A stretch of DNA of 64,000 nucleotides from Aliivibrio sp. EL58. GTDB taxonomy: Bacteria; Pseudomonadota; Gammaproteobacteria; Enterobacterales; Vibrionaceae. Within the stretch, counting starts at the first letter, position 1; the number at the start of each line of letters is the position of its first letter. The notes beneath the pieces were generated by a model. That model did not search any database, had not been told where the DNA came from, and saw only the letters and a list, made by a program, of their open reading frames with translations. Of this stretch, positions 38,403 through 48,847 are shown in pieces. Where the stretch lies: assembly GCF_900312675.1 (NCBI RefSeq), contig NZ_OMPC01000006.1:62001-126000 (forward strand), in the 5' to 3' direction. A program made the translations under genes and the position numbers.

Positions 38403-39119
38403 GTGTTCATCAGGTTACTGCGAAGGTCAATGCAAAAGTTAGGTGTTAGCCATTGTGATTATTGCAATTTGGCTATGCCACCCTCTTCAACCATTTGGTG
38501 CCAACATTGTATTAATTTAATCCCTAGCGTTCCTCGCTGCCAACAATGCGGCTTACAAACCGAACATGAAACTGACGTCTGCGGCGAGTGTTTATTACAC
38601 CCACCACAATGGGACCGCCTATTTTGTATCAGTGATTATTCTGAGCCTTTAAAGGAGTACGTCAGCAAGCTGAAATATGCTCAACACTTTTGGTTAGCGC
38701 AGGATTTAGGCGTTCTTTTGAGTAAATCCATTACAGAACCTGCTCCGCTTATCATCCCTGTTCCTTTACATTGGAAACGCTTTTGGTGGCGTTCCTACAA
38801 TCAAAGCGATTTATTAGGGTGGACGTTAACGAGGGAATTCAACCTTGAAAAAACCGTGACTCGCTGTGATACAAAAATAATGAAAAGAATTAAAGCCACT
38901 CGCCCTCAGCAAGGATTATCTCGCTCTTTTCGTCAAACAAACTTACTCGGTGCATTTAAGGTGATGAAACCTATTCATGAGAAGCACGTAGCAATTGTGG
39001 ATGATGTGGTGACTACGGGGGCTACGATTAATCTGTTGTGTGCGGAGTTGAGAAAGGCGGGAGTTGAGCGAATTGATGTGTATGCGGTTTGTCGAACGGG
39101 GTGGAGTAAAAATAATTAG
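38403..39119 (+). CDS. ComF/GntX-family phosphoribosyltransferase-like protein
   Basis: A 238-aa product from GTG, or 229 aa from the ATG at 38430. The N-terminus has zinc-finger-like cysteine pairs (CDYC, CQHC, CQQC, CGEC). A PRTase fold follows with IIPVPLHWKRFWWRSYNQ, RPQQGLSRSFRQTNLLGAF and the PRPP-binding VAIVDDVVTTGATIN near residue 198. In naturally competent relatives ComF helps move DNA into the cytoplasm; in E. coli GntX is linked to gluconate use. The role here is presumed DNA uptake. In many genomes nfuA follows; here a permease does. Confidence 0.9.
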   Translation: MFIRLLRRSMQKLGVSHCDYCNLAMPPSSTIWCQHCINLIPSVPRCQQCGLQTEHETDVCGECLLHPPQWDRLFCISDYSEPLKEYVSKLKYAQHFWLAQDLGVLLSKSITEPAPLIIPVPLHWKRFWWRSYNQSDLLGWTLTREFNLEKTVTRCDTKIMKRIKATRPQQGLSRSFRQTNLLGAFKVMKPIHEKHVAIVDDVVTTGATINLLCAELRKAGVERIDVYAVCRTGWSKNN

Positions 39120-39304
39120 CAAACGATTGCTTTTTGCTTTTTTATCCGTAGAATACCGTCCCAATTGATTAAGCACTCATTTAATCGATCAACCCCAACA
39201 GAGACAGGTTCTGATTAACAGCAATCACAGATTGACGCCTTCTCACTTCATGCTCCCATTCAGCGAACCATGAAGACAACGTTATACAATTAGGAATATC
39301 GGCC

Positions 39305-40696
39305 ATGACCGTTAAAAATAACACCACAAAACCATCTGAACTGATTTATCAATTAGATGAGCGTCCACCGCTACCGCAAACTTTATTTGCTGCACTTCAG
39401 CATTTATTGGCGATGTTTGTCGCGATTATTACTCCATCTCTGATAATTTGTCAGACGCTTGGTGTTCCAGCAGCAGAAACTAATACCATCATCAGTATGT
39501 CTCTGTTCGCTTCTGGTATTTCTTCTTTTATTCAAATCAAAACCTTTGGTCCTATTGGCTCAGGTCTTCTCTCTGTTCAAGGCACAAGTTTTAACTTCTT
39601 AGGTCCAATCATTGGTGCAGGTCTGGCACTAAAAGCCGGTGGTGCTGATGTTCCAACTATGATGGCTGCAATTTTCGGTACTATCTTAGTTGCCTCTACT
39701 GCTGAAATCTTCTTATCTCGCGTGCTTGAATACGCTCAAAAAATTATTACTCCATTAGTGTCTGGTATTGTTGTGACATTAATTGGTTTAACGCTTATCC
39801 AAGTTGGCCTAGTGTCAATGGGTGGTGGCTACTCTGCAATGGGTGATGGCACATTTGGTAGCTTAGACAAACTGGCATTGGCTGGTACGGTATTACTTAT
39901 CATTGTGGTTCTTAACCGCTCTACTAACCCTTACTTGCGTATGGCTTCTATCGTGATTGCGATGACAGTAGGTACAATCGCGGCATGGGCAATGGGTATG
40001 CTTAATACCAATATGTCTCACGACGCTGAACTCATCGCTCTGCCTATTCCAATGCAATATGGCTTAAGCTTTGATTGGTCTTTGTTTATTCCTCTGGTTC
40101 TAATCTTCTTAATCACCGCACTAGAAGCGATTGGCGATATTACGGCAACTTCAGAAGTATCAGGCCAACCAGTAAAAGGTCCCGTGTATATCAAACGTAT
40201 TAAAGGTGGTGTATTAGCCGATGGCCTTAATTCTGCTATCGCTGCCGCGTTCAATAGCTTCCCTAACTCTACTTTCAGCCAAAACAACGGCGTAATCTTG
40301 CTAACTGGTGTTGCTAGCCGTTACGTTGGTTACTTCATTGCAGGTATGTTAGTTATTCTTGGTTTATTCCCAGGTGTTGCAAGCATGGTTCAAGTGATTC
40401 CTGAACCGGTACTTGGTGGTGCTACGATTGTGATGTTTGGTACGATTGCGGCGGCGGGTGTGCGTATTATCTCTCGTGTTGAACTAGATCGTCGTGCCAT
40501 TCTAATCATGGCAATGTCTTTCTCTATGGGTCTTGGCTTAGCACAAAAACCTGAAATTCTTCAGTTCATGCCTGAGATGATTAAAAACATTTTCTCATCA
40601 GGTGTAACGGCGGGTGGTGTGACGGCGATTCTTCTGAATATTATTCTTCCAAGCAGTGAAGTGTTTGAGGAAGAGAAAGAAGAAGCGAAGATCTAA
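39305..40696 (+). CDS. Nucleobase:cation symporter-2 family permease (xanthine/urate/uracil type)
   Basis: A 463-aa NCS2 permease with about 14 membrane segments. [25 protein letters not shown] is at the N-terminus, [16 protein letters not shown] near residue 95, [16 protein letters not shown] near residue 275, and [23 protein letters not shown] near residue 317, which contains the QNNGxxxxTG family motif that sets purine specificity. This pattern is closest to xanthine/urate-type carriers (XanP/UacT group); uracil transport is less likely. No riboswitch or operator is evident in the 185-base leader. A repeat cluster follows. Confidence 0.9.
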   Translation: MTVKNNTTKPSELIYQLDERPPLPQTLFAALQHLLAMFVAIITPSLIICQTLGVPAAETNTIISMSLFASGISSFIQIKTFGPIGSGLLSVQGTSFNFLGPIIGAGLALKAGGADVPTMMAAIFGTILVASTAEIFLSRVLEYAQKIITPLVSGIVVTLIGLTLIQVGLVSMGGGYSAMGDGTFGSLDKLALAGTVLLIIVVLNRSTNPYLRMASIVIAMTVGTIAAWAMGMLNTNMSHDAELIALPIPMQYGLSFDWSLFIPLVLIFLITALEAIGDITATSEVSGQPVKGPVYIKRIKGGVLADGLNSAIAAAFNSFPNSTFSQNNGVILLTGVASRYVGYFIAGMLVILGLFPGVASMVQVIPEPVLGGATIVMFGTIAAAGVRIISRVELDRRAILIMAMSFSMGLGLAQKPEILQFMPEMIKNIFSSGVTAGGVTAILLNIILPSSEVFEEEKEEAKI

Positions 40697-41060
40697 GAGC
40701 AGAGGCGAGAAAAGAACTAGAGGCTATACGCTGCGCTAACTAGAGACTATAAAAGCATGTATGACTGATGTGGTGATATTTTAGGTTTCAGGGCGCTGCG
40801 CTTGCAGATTTCAGGTGTACTCGCTTTTGAGTTTCCTGAAACCTAAGACCTGAATCCTCGCTTTTGCTCTTATAGAAGCGAAGCGGTCTAGTTAGCGTAT
40901 AGTTTCTAGTTTACAACTCCTCCTAGCCTCCCCTTATATCGACATTTACTACCAAGTAACATTAGTAAACAAGGGGAGGAACTGTATTGTAGTCGCTGAA
41001 ATAATAACGATCCCCCCTGAACTCTGCAAGGGAGCTTGCGACCGATCTGAACCCTGCTCT
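40697..41060. repeat. Module A - B - B' - A' - E - E' - D cluster
   Basis: The most complete array seen: A (GAGGCTATACGCTGCGC, TAACTAGAGACTATAAAAG), spacer ATGTATGACTGATGTGG, B (GTTTCAGGGCGCTGCGC, TTGCAGATTTCAGG), B', A' (CTTATAGAAGCGAAGCGG, TCTAGTTAGCGTATAG), E (CTCCTCCTAGCCTCCCC), E' (AACAAGGGGAGGAACTG), and D (CCTGAACTCTGCAAGGGAGC, TTGCGACCGATCTG). It separates two convergent genes. Confidence 0.9.
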
Positions 41061-41074
41061 CTGGCTCTCCCCCA

Positions 41075-42382
41075 CTATCTCCCCAACGGCAACTCTACCT
41101 GAACTTTCAATCCACCTTCTCGACGGTTCGACAAACTCACTTCACCTTGATGCTGACCGACAATACGTTTTACTATCGCAAGACCCAAACCTGTGCCTTC
41201 GCTTCCTCGTGCTGTATCACCGCGGGTAAAAGGTTCAAATACCGATTCTAATTGGGCCTCATCAATACCGGAGCCATTATCTTCAATAATAATCCATGCG
41301 GTTTTATGATCGGCAGAAACGCGAGTCGATACTTCAATCCAATCACCCCCATAACGGATCGCATTAACGACTAAATTAGTGACCACTCGTTTAATCGCTA
41401 TCGCATTACCATGCACAGATTGAGGAATATCAGCTAAGTTAGTCTTGATCTCACGCTCATAGCCCCCTTCAGCTAAAATCACTTCATTAACGATGGTGTT
41501 AATATCCACATCGATGAAATCTTGTTTTGCTACCGGTTTGAGATAATCCATGAACTGACCGATGATCTCATTACACTCTTCTGTGTCTTTAATCATACTT
41601 TCAGCGAGATAATCGTCTTGTGGTGACATCATTTCTGTTGCTAAACGAATACGAGTTAATGGCGTACGGATATCATGACTCACCCCTGCCATTAATAATG
41701 CTCTATCTTGCTCTAGCTGCTGAATTCCTTTCGCCATCTGATTAAAGGCACGAGTCACGGCTTGAATTTCTGACGCGCCTTTTTCTGGTAATGGTTCTGG
41801 GATTTCCCCCTTACCCACTTTTCTTGCGGCAGTTTGCAGTGCCATCAGTGGTCGGTTCTGAATTTTAATAAATGCCCACCCACCGAGGATGACTAACAAG
41901 GCGATAAATAAACTGTTTCTAAATAAGGGGGCAAAATCTTCTTCTTGCAGCTCAGAAAGTGGGATCCGCATATAAAACTCAGGCATTGCTTCTGTCTTCA
42001 TCCACAGAACGTAACTATCTGCTCCTAGAATCAAACGCACTTCTGTTGGTGAATTTAGCTCTCGCGTCATCTCTTCACTTAAAAATTCAACCGGACTTGC
42101 GTGGTAAAACTCCCCCATTTCAGGATCATGTTCATCATGAATGCTTACGCCTAGTTGTTCTAATAGCTGACGACGTAAAGGCTGACCTAACTGCACATTT
42201 TCACCATCTTCAAGCGTGACATCTTCCGCCAACATTAAGCGCACTTCATAAGCCAAAATACGGTTGAACTGCTGCAAACTAGGTAAGAGGGCATAGTTAA
42301 ATACGGCAAGGTAAGAAAATACCTGACTGGCGATTAGGAGTGAAGCGAGAAGTAAAAGTGTTCTGGCGAAGGTACTTTTCAT
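41075..42382 (-). CDS. envZ: Osmosensing histidine kinase EnvZ
   Basis: A 435-aa product. N-terminal membrane segment ([21 protein letters not shown]), periplasmic loop to about residue 155, second segment ([15 protein letters not shown]), HAMP linker, then the HisKA box [20 protein letters not shown] (His near residue 240) and the ATPase domain with [32 protein letters not shown]. It phosphorylates OmpR to control porin genes. Unlike the E. coli operon, 273 bases of repeats lie between ompR and envZ. Confidence 0.95.
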   Translation of the reverse strand: MKSTFARTLLLLASLLIASQVFSYLAVFNYALLPSLQQFNRILAYEVRLMLAEDVTLEDGENVQLGQPLRRQLLEQLGVSIHDEHDPEMGEFYHASPVEFLSEEMTRELNSPTEVRLILGADSYVLWMKTEAMPEFYMRIPLSELQEEDFAPLFRNSLFIALLVILGGWAFIKIQNRPLMALQTAARKVGKGEIPEPLPEKGASEIQAVTRAFNQMAKGIQQLEQDRALLMAGVSHDIRTPLTRIRLATEMMSPQDDYLAESMIKDTEECNEIIGQFMDYLKPVAKQDFIDVDINTIVNEVILAEGGYEREIKTNLADIPQSVHGNAIAIKRVVTNLVVNAIRYGGDWIEVSTRVSADHKTAWIIIEDNGSGIDEAQLESVFEPFTRGDTARGSEGTGLGLAIVKRIVGQHQGEVSLSNRREGGLKVQVELPLGR

Positions 42383-42411
42383 GGGAGTTCTCTGTTTGAT
42401 GATGAATTTGA

Positions 42412-42650
42412 AGAGAGCTAGAGACTATACGCTACGCTAACTAGAAACTATAAGAGTAAGTATGGCTGGTATAGTAAATACTAAGTTTCAGGGCGCTTCG
42501 CTTGCAGGTTTCAGGAAGAGCAGAGTTCATAGGTAGTGACTTTTAGCTCCTCCCCTTACTAAGGGGAGGGATCTGTATTTTACACACTGCAATCACAACG
42601 ATCACCCAAGAACCCTGCAAGGGAGCTTGCGACCGATCTGAACTCGGCTT
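42412..42650. repeat. Module A - B - E - D cluster between ompR and envZ
   Basis: A (AGAGACTATACGCTACGC, TAACTAGAAACTATAAG), B (AGTTTCAGGGCGCTTCGC, TTGCAGGTTTCAGG), a short E pair (CTCCTCCCCTTACTAAGG, GGAGGG), and D' (ACCCTGCAAGGGAGCTTGC, GACCGATCTGAAC). It lies inside a normally tight two-component operon. Confidence 0.88.
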
Positions 42651-42655
42651 TATCC

Positions 42656-43375
42656 CTATCCCTCAGCACCATCCGGTACAAACACATAACCCAATCCCCA
42701 TACCGTTTGGATATAGCGAGGGCGACTTGGATCTTCTTCAATCATGCGACGAAGACGAGAAATTTGCACATCAATAGAGCGTTCCATTGCTGAGTATTCA
42801 CGGCCACGAGCCATGTTCATCAACTTATCACGTGACATAGGTTCACGCATATTGGTGACTAATGATTTAAGTACCGCGAATTCACCCGACGTTAATGGCA
42901 TCGGCTCTTCGTTGCGGAACATTTCACGTGTTCCTAAGTTTAGACGGAATTCACCAAACTCAACCATTTTATCTTCTGCACTTGGCGCACCCGGAGCTTC
43001 AATAACTTGACGACGTAGAACAGCACGAATACGCGCCAGTAGTTCGCGTGGGTTAAATGGTTTTGGTAGATAATCATCCGCACCCACTTCCAAGCCAACA
43101 ATACGATCAATCTCATCGCCTTTTGCGGTCAACATTAAAATAGGCAGTGTATTGTTCGCACTACGTAGACGACGACAAATAGACAAACCATCTTCACCAG
43201 GAAGCATTAAGTCCAATACCATTAAGTGAAAAGTTTCACGTGCTAACAAGCGATCCATTTGCTCACTGTTTGCGACACTACGAACTTGAAAGCCTTGTTC
43301 TGACAAATAACGCTCTAATAAAGAACGAAGACGCGCATCATCATCAACAACTAAAATCTTATGGTTTTCTTGCAT
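42656..43375 (-). CDS. ompR: Response regulator OmpR
   Basis: A 239-aa product. The receiver domain has KILVVDDDARLRSLLERYL, phospho-acceptor Asp55 in LMVLDLMLPGEDG, and a conserved Lys in YLPKPFNPRELLARI. A winged-helix DNA-binding domain follows (LTSGEFAVLKSLV, SRLRRMIEEDPSRPRYIQTVWGLGYVFV). It binds porin promoters when phosphorylated by EnvZ. The promoter lies in the ~200-base gap shared with the divergent parA-like gene. Confidence 0.97.
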   Translation of the reverse strand: MQENHKILVVDDDARLRSLLERYLSEQGFQVRSVANSEQMDRLLARETFHLMVLDLMLPGEDGLSICRRLRSANNTLPILMLTAKGDEIDRIVGLEVGADDYLPKPFNPRELLARIRAVLRRQVIEAPGAPSAEDKMVEFGEFRLNLGTREMFRNEEPMPLTSGEFAVLKSLVTNMREPMSRDKLMNMARGREYSAMERSIDVQISRLRRMIEEDPSRPRYIQTVWGLGYVFVPDGAEG

Positions 43376-43583
43376 GGGCTTAACCTCAATATATGACTTA
43401 TTTCAGTTTACTCATAAGTGTGAGCAAAAGAAGAACTATTTCATAAAAAATGAGAGATGAAATTGTTACTTTTTATGTAACAGCTTCAAATTTTAAGTAT
43501 AGAATGCAGTACTACTGGTTATTTACATGGCATATTGATTGCTTAATTAATAAGTTATCAATAAGTCTAGCGGGTTCATCTGT

Positions 43584-44324
43584 ATGTTAGTCGGATATAA
43601 AAGAGCACAATGTAAGAAGGTCCTTGTCATCAACCGTAAAGGTGGTGCAGGCAAATCAACCTTTGCAATTGCAATGGCGTCTTTCTATGCGCATCAAAAC
43701 GTGAAGACTGAAATCATCGATCTTGATCCACAAGGAACCAGTCATTTTTGGGGAAATAAAAGCGAAGGGGTTAGAACGACGAAATTTTTACCCTCTTCCA
43801 ACGTGCCTTTCTCTCTCGCATTACGGTTAGAAGCCGACACCAGAATTACGGTGATTGATTCTCCCTCTAATTTCAGTCAATTTGAAATGGAGAAATACAT
43901 CTCAATGGTGGATAAAATCGTCTTTCCTGTTCAACCCTCACCGATTGATGTTCACTCTATGCTGGGATTTATTAAGGATTTAATTAAGTCTCCTTCCTTT
44001 AGAAACAACAGAGTTGAATTAGCGTTTGTGATTACTCGCTGTAAAGAAGACAAGCAAGGCACTGAGTTTATTCATAAAGTGCTACAACACATGAAATACC
44101 CGCTATTGGGCACTATGTCTGAAAGCCAGGCATATCAAAATATGTTTTCTGAAAAGAACAGTTTTTTGATTAGTCATCCTGAATTAGATAAAGAGCTTTG
44201 GCAGAAGATGAAGCTGTGGCTTGATGTCGATATGACGCCACCACAAACGCCAGCCCCAGAAACAAAAAAAGTGGCTGAGCCGAAGCCAACCACTTATCGT
44301 TCTTTACTTAAAAAGCGTTATTAA
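43584..44324 (+). CDS. Orphan ParA/MinD-family ATPase
   Basis: A 246-aa product. Deviant Walker A KGGAGKSTFA near residue 20, EIIDLDPQGTSHFW near residue 51 and TVIDSPSNFSQFE near residue 92. The C-terminal ~25 residues are Pro/Lys-rich. No parB or parS-like array lies nearby, so it is not the chromosome partition protein; such orphans often position polar structures or other cargo. Divergent from ompR, convergent with pyrE. The cargo is unknown. Confidence 0.85.
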   Translation: MLVGYKRAQCKKVLVINRKGGAGKSTFAIAMASFYAHQNVKTEIIDLDPQGTSHFWGNKSEGVRTTKFLPSSNVPFSLALRLEADTRITVIDSPSNFSQFEMEKYISMVDKIVFPVQPSPIDVHSMLGFIKDLIKSPSFRNNRVELAFVITRCKEDKQGTEFIHKVLQHMKYPLLGTMSESQAYQNMFSEKNSFLISHPELDKELWQKMKLWLDVDMTPPQTPAPETKKVAEPKPTTYRSLLKKRY

Positions 44325-44357
44325 TACCCTTACGTTAGGTATTTAACTGCTTTGGAA

Positions 44358-44999
44358 TTAAATACCAAACTCAGCACGGTACGCTTTTACTGATTCAAGT
44401 TGCTCAGCATTACCGCCTTTCTCTTCTAAGAAAGAGATCAAATCAGTTAAGCTTACGATTGAGATAATAGAGCAGCCAAAATCACGCTCTACTTCTTGAA
44501 TAGCAGATAACTCGCCTTTGCCTTTTTCTTGGCGATCGATTGCCACAAGAACACCGGCAAGATCAGCACCGTTTGCTTGGATAATTTCCATTGATTCACG
44601 GATTGCAGTACCTGCTGTGATAACGTCATCCACTAACATGATACGACCTTCAAGAGCACTACCAACTAGGTTGCCACCTTCACCATGATTTTTTGCTTCT
44701 TTACGGTTAAAGCAATATGGCTTATCGGTATCGTAGTGATCTGCTAGGGCTACTGCTGTTGTCGTTGCGATTGGAATGCCTTTATACGCAGGGCCAAATA
44801 GCACATCATAATCAATACCTGATTCAACTAATGCCGCGGCATAGAAACGACCTAAACGCGCTAGATCACGACCGGTATTGAATAGACCAGCGTTGAAAAA
44901 ATATGGGCTTGTACGGCCTGACTTTAAAGTAAACTCACCAAACTTTAGTACTTCTTTCTCAAGGGCAAATTCAATAAACTCACGCTGGTATGCTTTCAT
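44358..44999 (-). CDS. pyrE: Orotate phosphoribosyltransferase
   Basis: 213 aa from the ATG at 44999, the family start ([20 protein letters not shown]); another in-frame ATG lies two codons upstream. It has [20 protein letters not shown] and the PRPP motif [16 protein letters not shown] near residue 120. It makes OMP in pyrimidine synthesis. Downstream of rph as in E. coli, but about 285 bases separate them, holding an attenuator-like hairpin and a repeat cluster. Confidence 0.97.
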   Translation of the reverse strand: MKAYQREFIEFALEKEVLKFGEFTLKSGRTSPYFFNAGLFNTGRDLARLGRFYAAALVESGIDYDVLFGPAYKGIPIATTTAVALADHYDTDKPYCFNRKEAKNHGEGGNLVGSALEGRIMLVDDVITAGTAIRESMEIIQANGADLAGVLVAIDRQEKGKGELSAIQEVERDFGCSIISIVSLTDLISFLEEKGGNAEQLESVKAYRAEFGI

Positions 45000-45033
45000 T
45001 TTCATTCTCTCTTTTTGGTATTGTGATATTTAA

Positions 45034-45242
45034 AATAAAAAACTATACGCTACGCTAACTAGAAACTAGACCGCTTCGCTCCTATAAGAGCAAAGGGTTC
45101 AGGTCTCAGGTTTCAGGAAGGTCAAAAGCGAGTACACCTGAAACCTGCAAGCGTAGCGTCCTGAACCCTACTCTTGATCTTCCTCTAAGACAAAGTCCGT
45201 TCTCGGTTCTCGGAGCGTAGCGTTCTCGTCCCTGCTCTTAAT
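45034..45242. repeat. Module A - B - B' - C' cluster between rph and pyrE
   Basis: A (AACTATACGCTACGC, TAACTAGAAACTAGACCGC, TTCGCTCCTATAAGAGC), B words (GGTCTCAGGTTTCAGG), B' (ACACCTGAAACCTGCAAGC, GTAGCGTCCTGAACCC) and C' (GTTCTCGGTTCTCGGAGCG, TAGCGTTCTCGTCCC). Confidence 0.9.
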
Positions 45243-45243
45243 G

Positions 45244-45278
45244 CATAAAAAAATAGCCCCTGAATCAGGAGCTATCAA
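45244..45278 (-). terminator. Rho-independent hairpin after rph, possible pyrE attenuator
   Basis: On the minus strand GATAGCTCCTGA-TTCAGGGGCTAT followed by TTTTTTT starts seven bases past the rph stop. In E. coli the pyrE attenuator sits at this position and is governed by rph translation and UTP level; here the same arrangement is visible. Confidence 0.85.
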
Positions 45279-45284
45279 AATCAA

Positions 45285-46001
45285 TTATTCGGCCAACGCC
45301 GCTTTCTGCTTCTCAATGATATCATTGATGCCCTGTTGCGCCAGAGCCAGCATGTCTAACAATTCTTGGTGAGAGAACGGCGCTTCTTCTGCCGTGCCCT
45401 GCACTTCAATCATCTTACCGTCTTCCATCATTACGACGTTCATGTCGGTATCGGCTGCTGAGTCTTCTAAATACTCAAGGTCACAAATCGCTTCGCCGTT
45501 GTAGATACCAACAGAAACCGCAGCAACATGGCCTTTCATTGGGTTCGTCTTTAACTTGCCCGATGCAATCATGTGATTGATAGCGTCTGCTAATGCAACA
45601 CTTGCGCCTGTGATAGATGCAGTACGTGTACCGCCATCCGCTTGGATAACATCACAATCGACCGTGATCATTTGCTCACCTAACGCTTCTAGGTCAACAG
45701 CAGCTCGAAGGCTACGAGCGATCAGACGTTGGATTTCCATTGTACGACCACCTTGCTTACCACTTGCCGCTTCACGACGGTTACGTGTGTGTGTTGCGCG
45801 AGGTAGCATGCCGTATTCAGCCGTTACCCAACCTTTACCTTTGCCTTTTAACCAGCGAGGAACATTTTCTTCAACACTTGCAGTACAAATTACTTTTGTA
45901 TTACCAAATTCAACTAATACAGACCCTTCTGCGTGTGCAGTAAAGTTACGAGTAAGAGTAATTGGACGGACTTGCTGAGCTGTTCTTCCGCTAGGACGCA
46001 T
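45285..46001 (-). CDS. rph: Ribonuclease PH
   Basis: A 238-aa product, full length. [19 protein letters not shown] at the start, [41 protein letters not shown] near residue 70, and the phosphate-binding [19 protein letters not shown] near residue 120. It trims tRNA 3' ends phosphorolytically. Divergent from yicC, as in E. coli. It is intact, unlike the frameshifted rph of E. coli K-12. Confidence 0.97.
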   Translation of the reverse strand: MRPSGRTAQQVRPITLTRNFTAHAEGSVLVEFGNTKVICTASVEENVPRWLKGKGKGWVTAEYGMLPRATHTRNRREAASGKQGGRTMEIQRLIARSLRAAVDLEALGEQMITVDCDVIQADGGTRTASITGASVALADAINHMIASGKLKTNPMKGHVAAVSVGIYNGEAICDLEYLEDSAADTDMNVVMMEDGKMIEVQGTAEEAPFSHQELLDMLALAQQGINDIIEKQKAALAE

Positions 46002-46173
46002 GGCAGATACCTTGATTATGACAAATTGTCGGCGATTATACCCAAGTACAAGAATAAAGCATAGCGTCGGTTTCTTTGATAAGCGCCACTTACTTCCTAA
46101 AGCGCTTATCTGCTATAGTATGCCCAATATTTTTATTCATCATCCTTCCTATTGATGATTTGAGGACGCTTAC

Positions 46174-47037
46174 ATGATCTACAGTATGACAGCTTACGCA
46201 CGCCGCGAAGTAAAAGGCGATTGGGGAACCGCTGTGTGGGAAATCCGCTCAGTAAACCAACGCTATTTAGAAACGTATTTCCGCATGCCGGAACAATTCC
46301 GTGGTTTAGAGCCTGTATTACGTGAGCGTTTTCGTAAGCGTCTTGCTCGCGGTAAAGTGGAATGTCACTTACGCTTTGAAGCAAACAATGCAGCAAGCAG
46401 CGAATTAAGAATCAATGAAGACCTAGCTCGCCAAGTAATTAAAGCAGCGCAATGGGTAAAAACTGAATCTGGCGAAGGCGGTATTAACCCTTTCCAAGTT
46501 CTGCAATGGCAAGGTGTGATGGAAGCGCCAGAGCAAGATTTCGATTCAATCAATAAAGAACTATTGGCTGAATTCGAACTGGCTGTGAATGATTTTGTTG
46601 AAGCGCGTGCAAGCGAAGGCGAAAACATGAAGGCACTGATCGTTCAGCGTTTAGATGCAATCACTGAAGAAGCTGCGAAAGTTCGTGCTCGTATGCCTGA
46701 AATTCTAGAATGGCAACGTAACCGTCTACTAACTAAATTTGAAGATGCGAAAATTGAATTAGATTCTTCTCGTGTTGAACAAGAGCTTATCCTTCTTGCT
46801 CAAAAGTCTGACGTAGCTGAAGAACTAGATCGTTTAGATTCACACGTAAAAGAAACCACTAATGTTATGAAGAAAGGCGGCGCTTGTGGCCGTAAACTTG
46901 ATTTCATGATGCAAGAATTTAACCGTGAAGCGAATACGCTAGCGTCTAAATCTATCAGCACCGATGTAACGGCATCTGGCGTTGAGCTTAAAGTACTTAT
47001 CGAACAAATGCGTGAGCAAATCCAGAACATTGAGTAA
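46174..47037 (+). CDS. yicC: YicC-family endoribonuclease
   Basis: A 287-aa product. It has the N-terminal MTAYARREVKGDWGTAVWEI, EIRSVNQRYLETYFRMPEQF, RGKVECHLRFE, and the C-terminal DUF1732 part (SSRVEQELILLAQKSDVAEELDRLDSH, GRKLDFMMQEFNREANTLASK). YicC is reported as an endoribonuclease that affects small-RNA stability. It is in the classic rph/yicC divergent arrangement; gmk follows 750 bases on. A terminator follows. Confidence 0.95.
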   Translation: MIYSMTAYARREVKGDWGTAVWEIRSVNQRYLETYFRMPEQFRGLEPVLRERFRKRLARGKVECHLRFEANNAASSELRINEDLARQVIKAAQWVKTESGEGGINPFQVLQWQGVMEAPEQDFDSINKELLAEFELAVNDFVEARASEGENMKALIVQRLDAITEEAAKVRARMPEILEWQRNRLLTKFEDAKIELDSSRVEQELILLAQKSDVAEELDRLDSHVKETTNVMKKGGACGRKLDFMMQEFNREANTLASKSISTDVTASGVELKVLIEQMREQIQNIE

Positions 47038-47060
47038 TCAGTTCTGATTGTGAACCATTA

Positions 47061-47096
47061 AAAAAGCCTCGTGGTGAATACCTGCGAGGCTTTTTA
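47061..47096. terminator. Bidirectional terminator between yicC and psiE
   Basis: AAAAAGCCTCG ... CGAGGCTTTTT with a 14-base loop gives an A-rich and a T-rich side, suitable for both converging genes. Confidence 0.92.
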
Positions 47097-47119
47097 TTTA
47101 TCTGATTATGCGTTAACTG

Positions 47120-47548
47120 TTACTCATCATATTTTTTATTATTCTCAGGCGCTTCATATGGCCAGTAATGATGCCCTGCTCGGATCAACAAAGTGGCGGC
47201 TGCTAAAATAAAGGCCGCGAGTGCTAACCATACCACTAATACCGCATCTAACTCTTTCATTCCTAGCGTGATGTAACGAGCAATGGCCATCATCGCAATA
47301 TAGATAGGATAACGCACTGGGATCTTACCGTTCATCACAAATTGCTGCACCATGGCGAGCACTTCGAGATAAATAAACATCAATAAGATATCAGTTAACT
47401 GGATCTGCCTTACAGAAAACACATGAACAAATTCGTTCACCATAGCAAATAAAGTGGCGAGCGTTATTGCAACCAAGAGTACCGCTTCTAGAATGTGAAA
47501 GACCTTTAAGAAAGGTTTACTAAACGACTTAGGTAAATGTGAAGGCAT
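47120..47548 (-). CDS. psiE: PsiE-family membrane protein
   Basis: A 142-aa product with four membrane segments: FHILEAVLLVAITLATLFAMV, LTDILLMFIYLEVLAMVQQF, YPIYIAMMAIARYITLGM and VVWLALAAFILAAATLLI. GKIPVRYPIYIAMMAIARYI is the conserved family core. Named as phosphate-starvation-inducible in E. coli; its function is unknown. No Pho box was identified upstream with confidence. Confidence 0.93.
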   Translation of the reverse strand: MPSHLPKSFSKPFLKVFHILEAVLLVAITLATLFAMVNEFVHVFSVRQIQLTDILLMFIYLEVLAMVQQFVMNGKIPVRYPIYIAMMAIARYITLGMKELDAVLVVWLALAAFILAAATLLIRAGHHYWPYEAPENNKKYDE

Positions 47549-47771
47549 AAGGAGTTATCCACCGTTATTGCTATAATAAATATGATAATTAATTGGTTAC
47601 GCTCTAATGATAGTGCTAAGACAAGTTAACACAAAATTATTATTTCAATTAGCGTATTTATTTCATTCAAATTAATTGTTGATTGTGCTATTCTTCGCCA
47701 CCCAATTTTCTATGCTTCGCATTCATCTTTTTTTTACCTTTTAAAGGTGATTTAAAAGAGAAATGCCATAA

Positions 47772-48413
<642 letters not shown>

Positions 48414-48521
48414 TTTCTTAGTATTTCTATTAGTATCTCGTAACCCTAGCTAGAAACTTATACCGGTTACTTGTATACTTTCTCAACATATAACTATTTT
48501 TGTTAATAAATTGGAGTCCTC

Positions 48522-48794
48522 ATGGCACGTGTAACCGTTCAAGACGCAGTTGAAAAAATCGGCAACCGTTTCGACCTTGTTTTAATTTCATCTCGTCGCG
48601 CACGTCAACTACAAACTGGTGGTAAAGATGCGCTAGTGCCTGAAGAGAACGATAAGACTACTGTTATCGCTCTTCGTGAAATTGAAGAAGGCCTGATCAC
48701 AAAAGATCTACTTGATGCTCGTGAACGTCAAGAGCAACAAGAGCAAGATGCCGCTGAATTAGCAGCAGTAAGCTCAATCACTCACAATCGTTAA
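48522..48794 (+). CDS. rpoZ: RNA polymerase omega subunit
   Basis: The 90-aa product is the expected size: [19 protein letters not shown] at the start, [15 protein letters not shown], and an acidic Gln/Glu-rich C-terminus. Omega aids assembly of RNA polymerase and forms one ppGpp site with beta-prime. It lies between gmk and spoT. Ribosome site TTGGAG precedes the ATG. Confidence 0.98.
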   Translation: MARVTVQDAVEKIGNRFDLVLISSRRARQLQTGGKDALVPEENDKTTVIALREIEEGLITKDLLDARERQEQQEQDAAELAAVSSITHNR

Positions 48795-48847
48795 TCTCTA
48801 TAATCTTTTATAGATTATAAATTACAGCATACCTGACGGGGCGAAAT

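Noticed and set aside
39120-39304. Purine riboswitch ahead of the nucleobase permease
   Set aside because: No three-way junction elements or conserved loop sequences recognisable; only a weak hairpin at the end of the comF-like gene.
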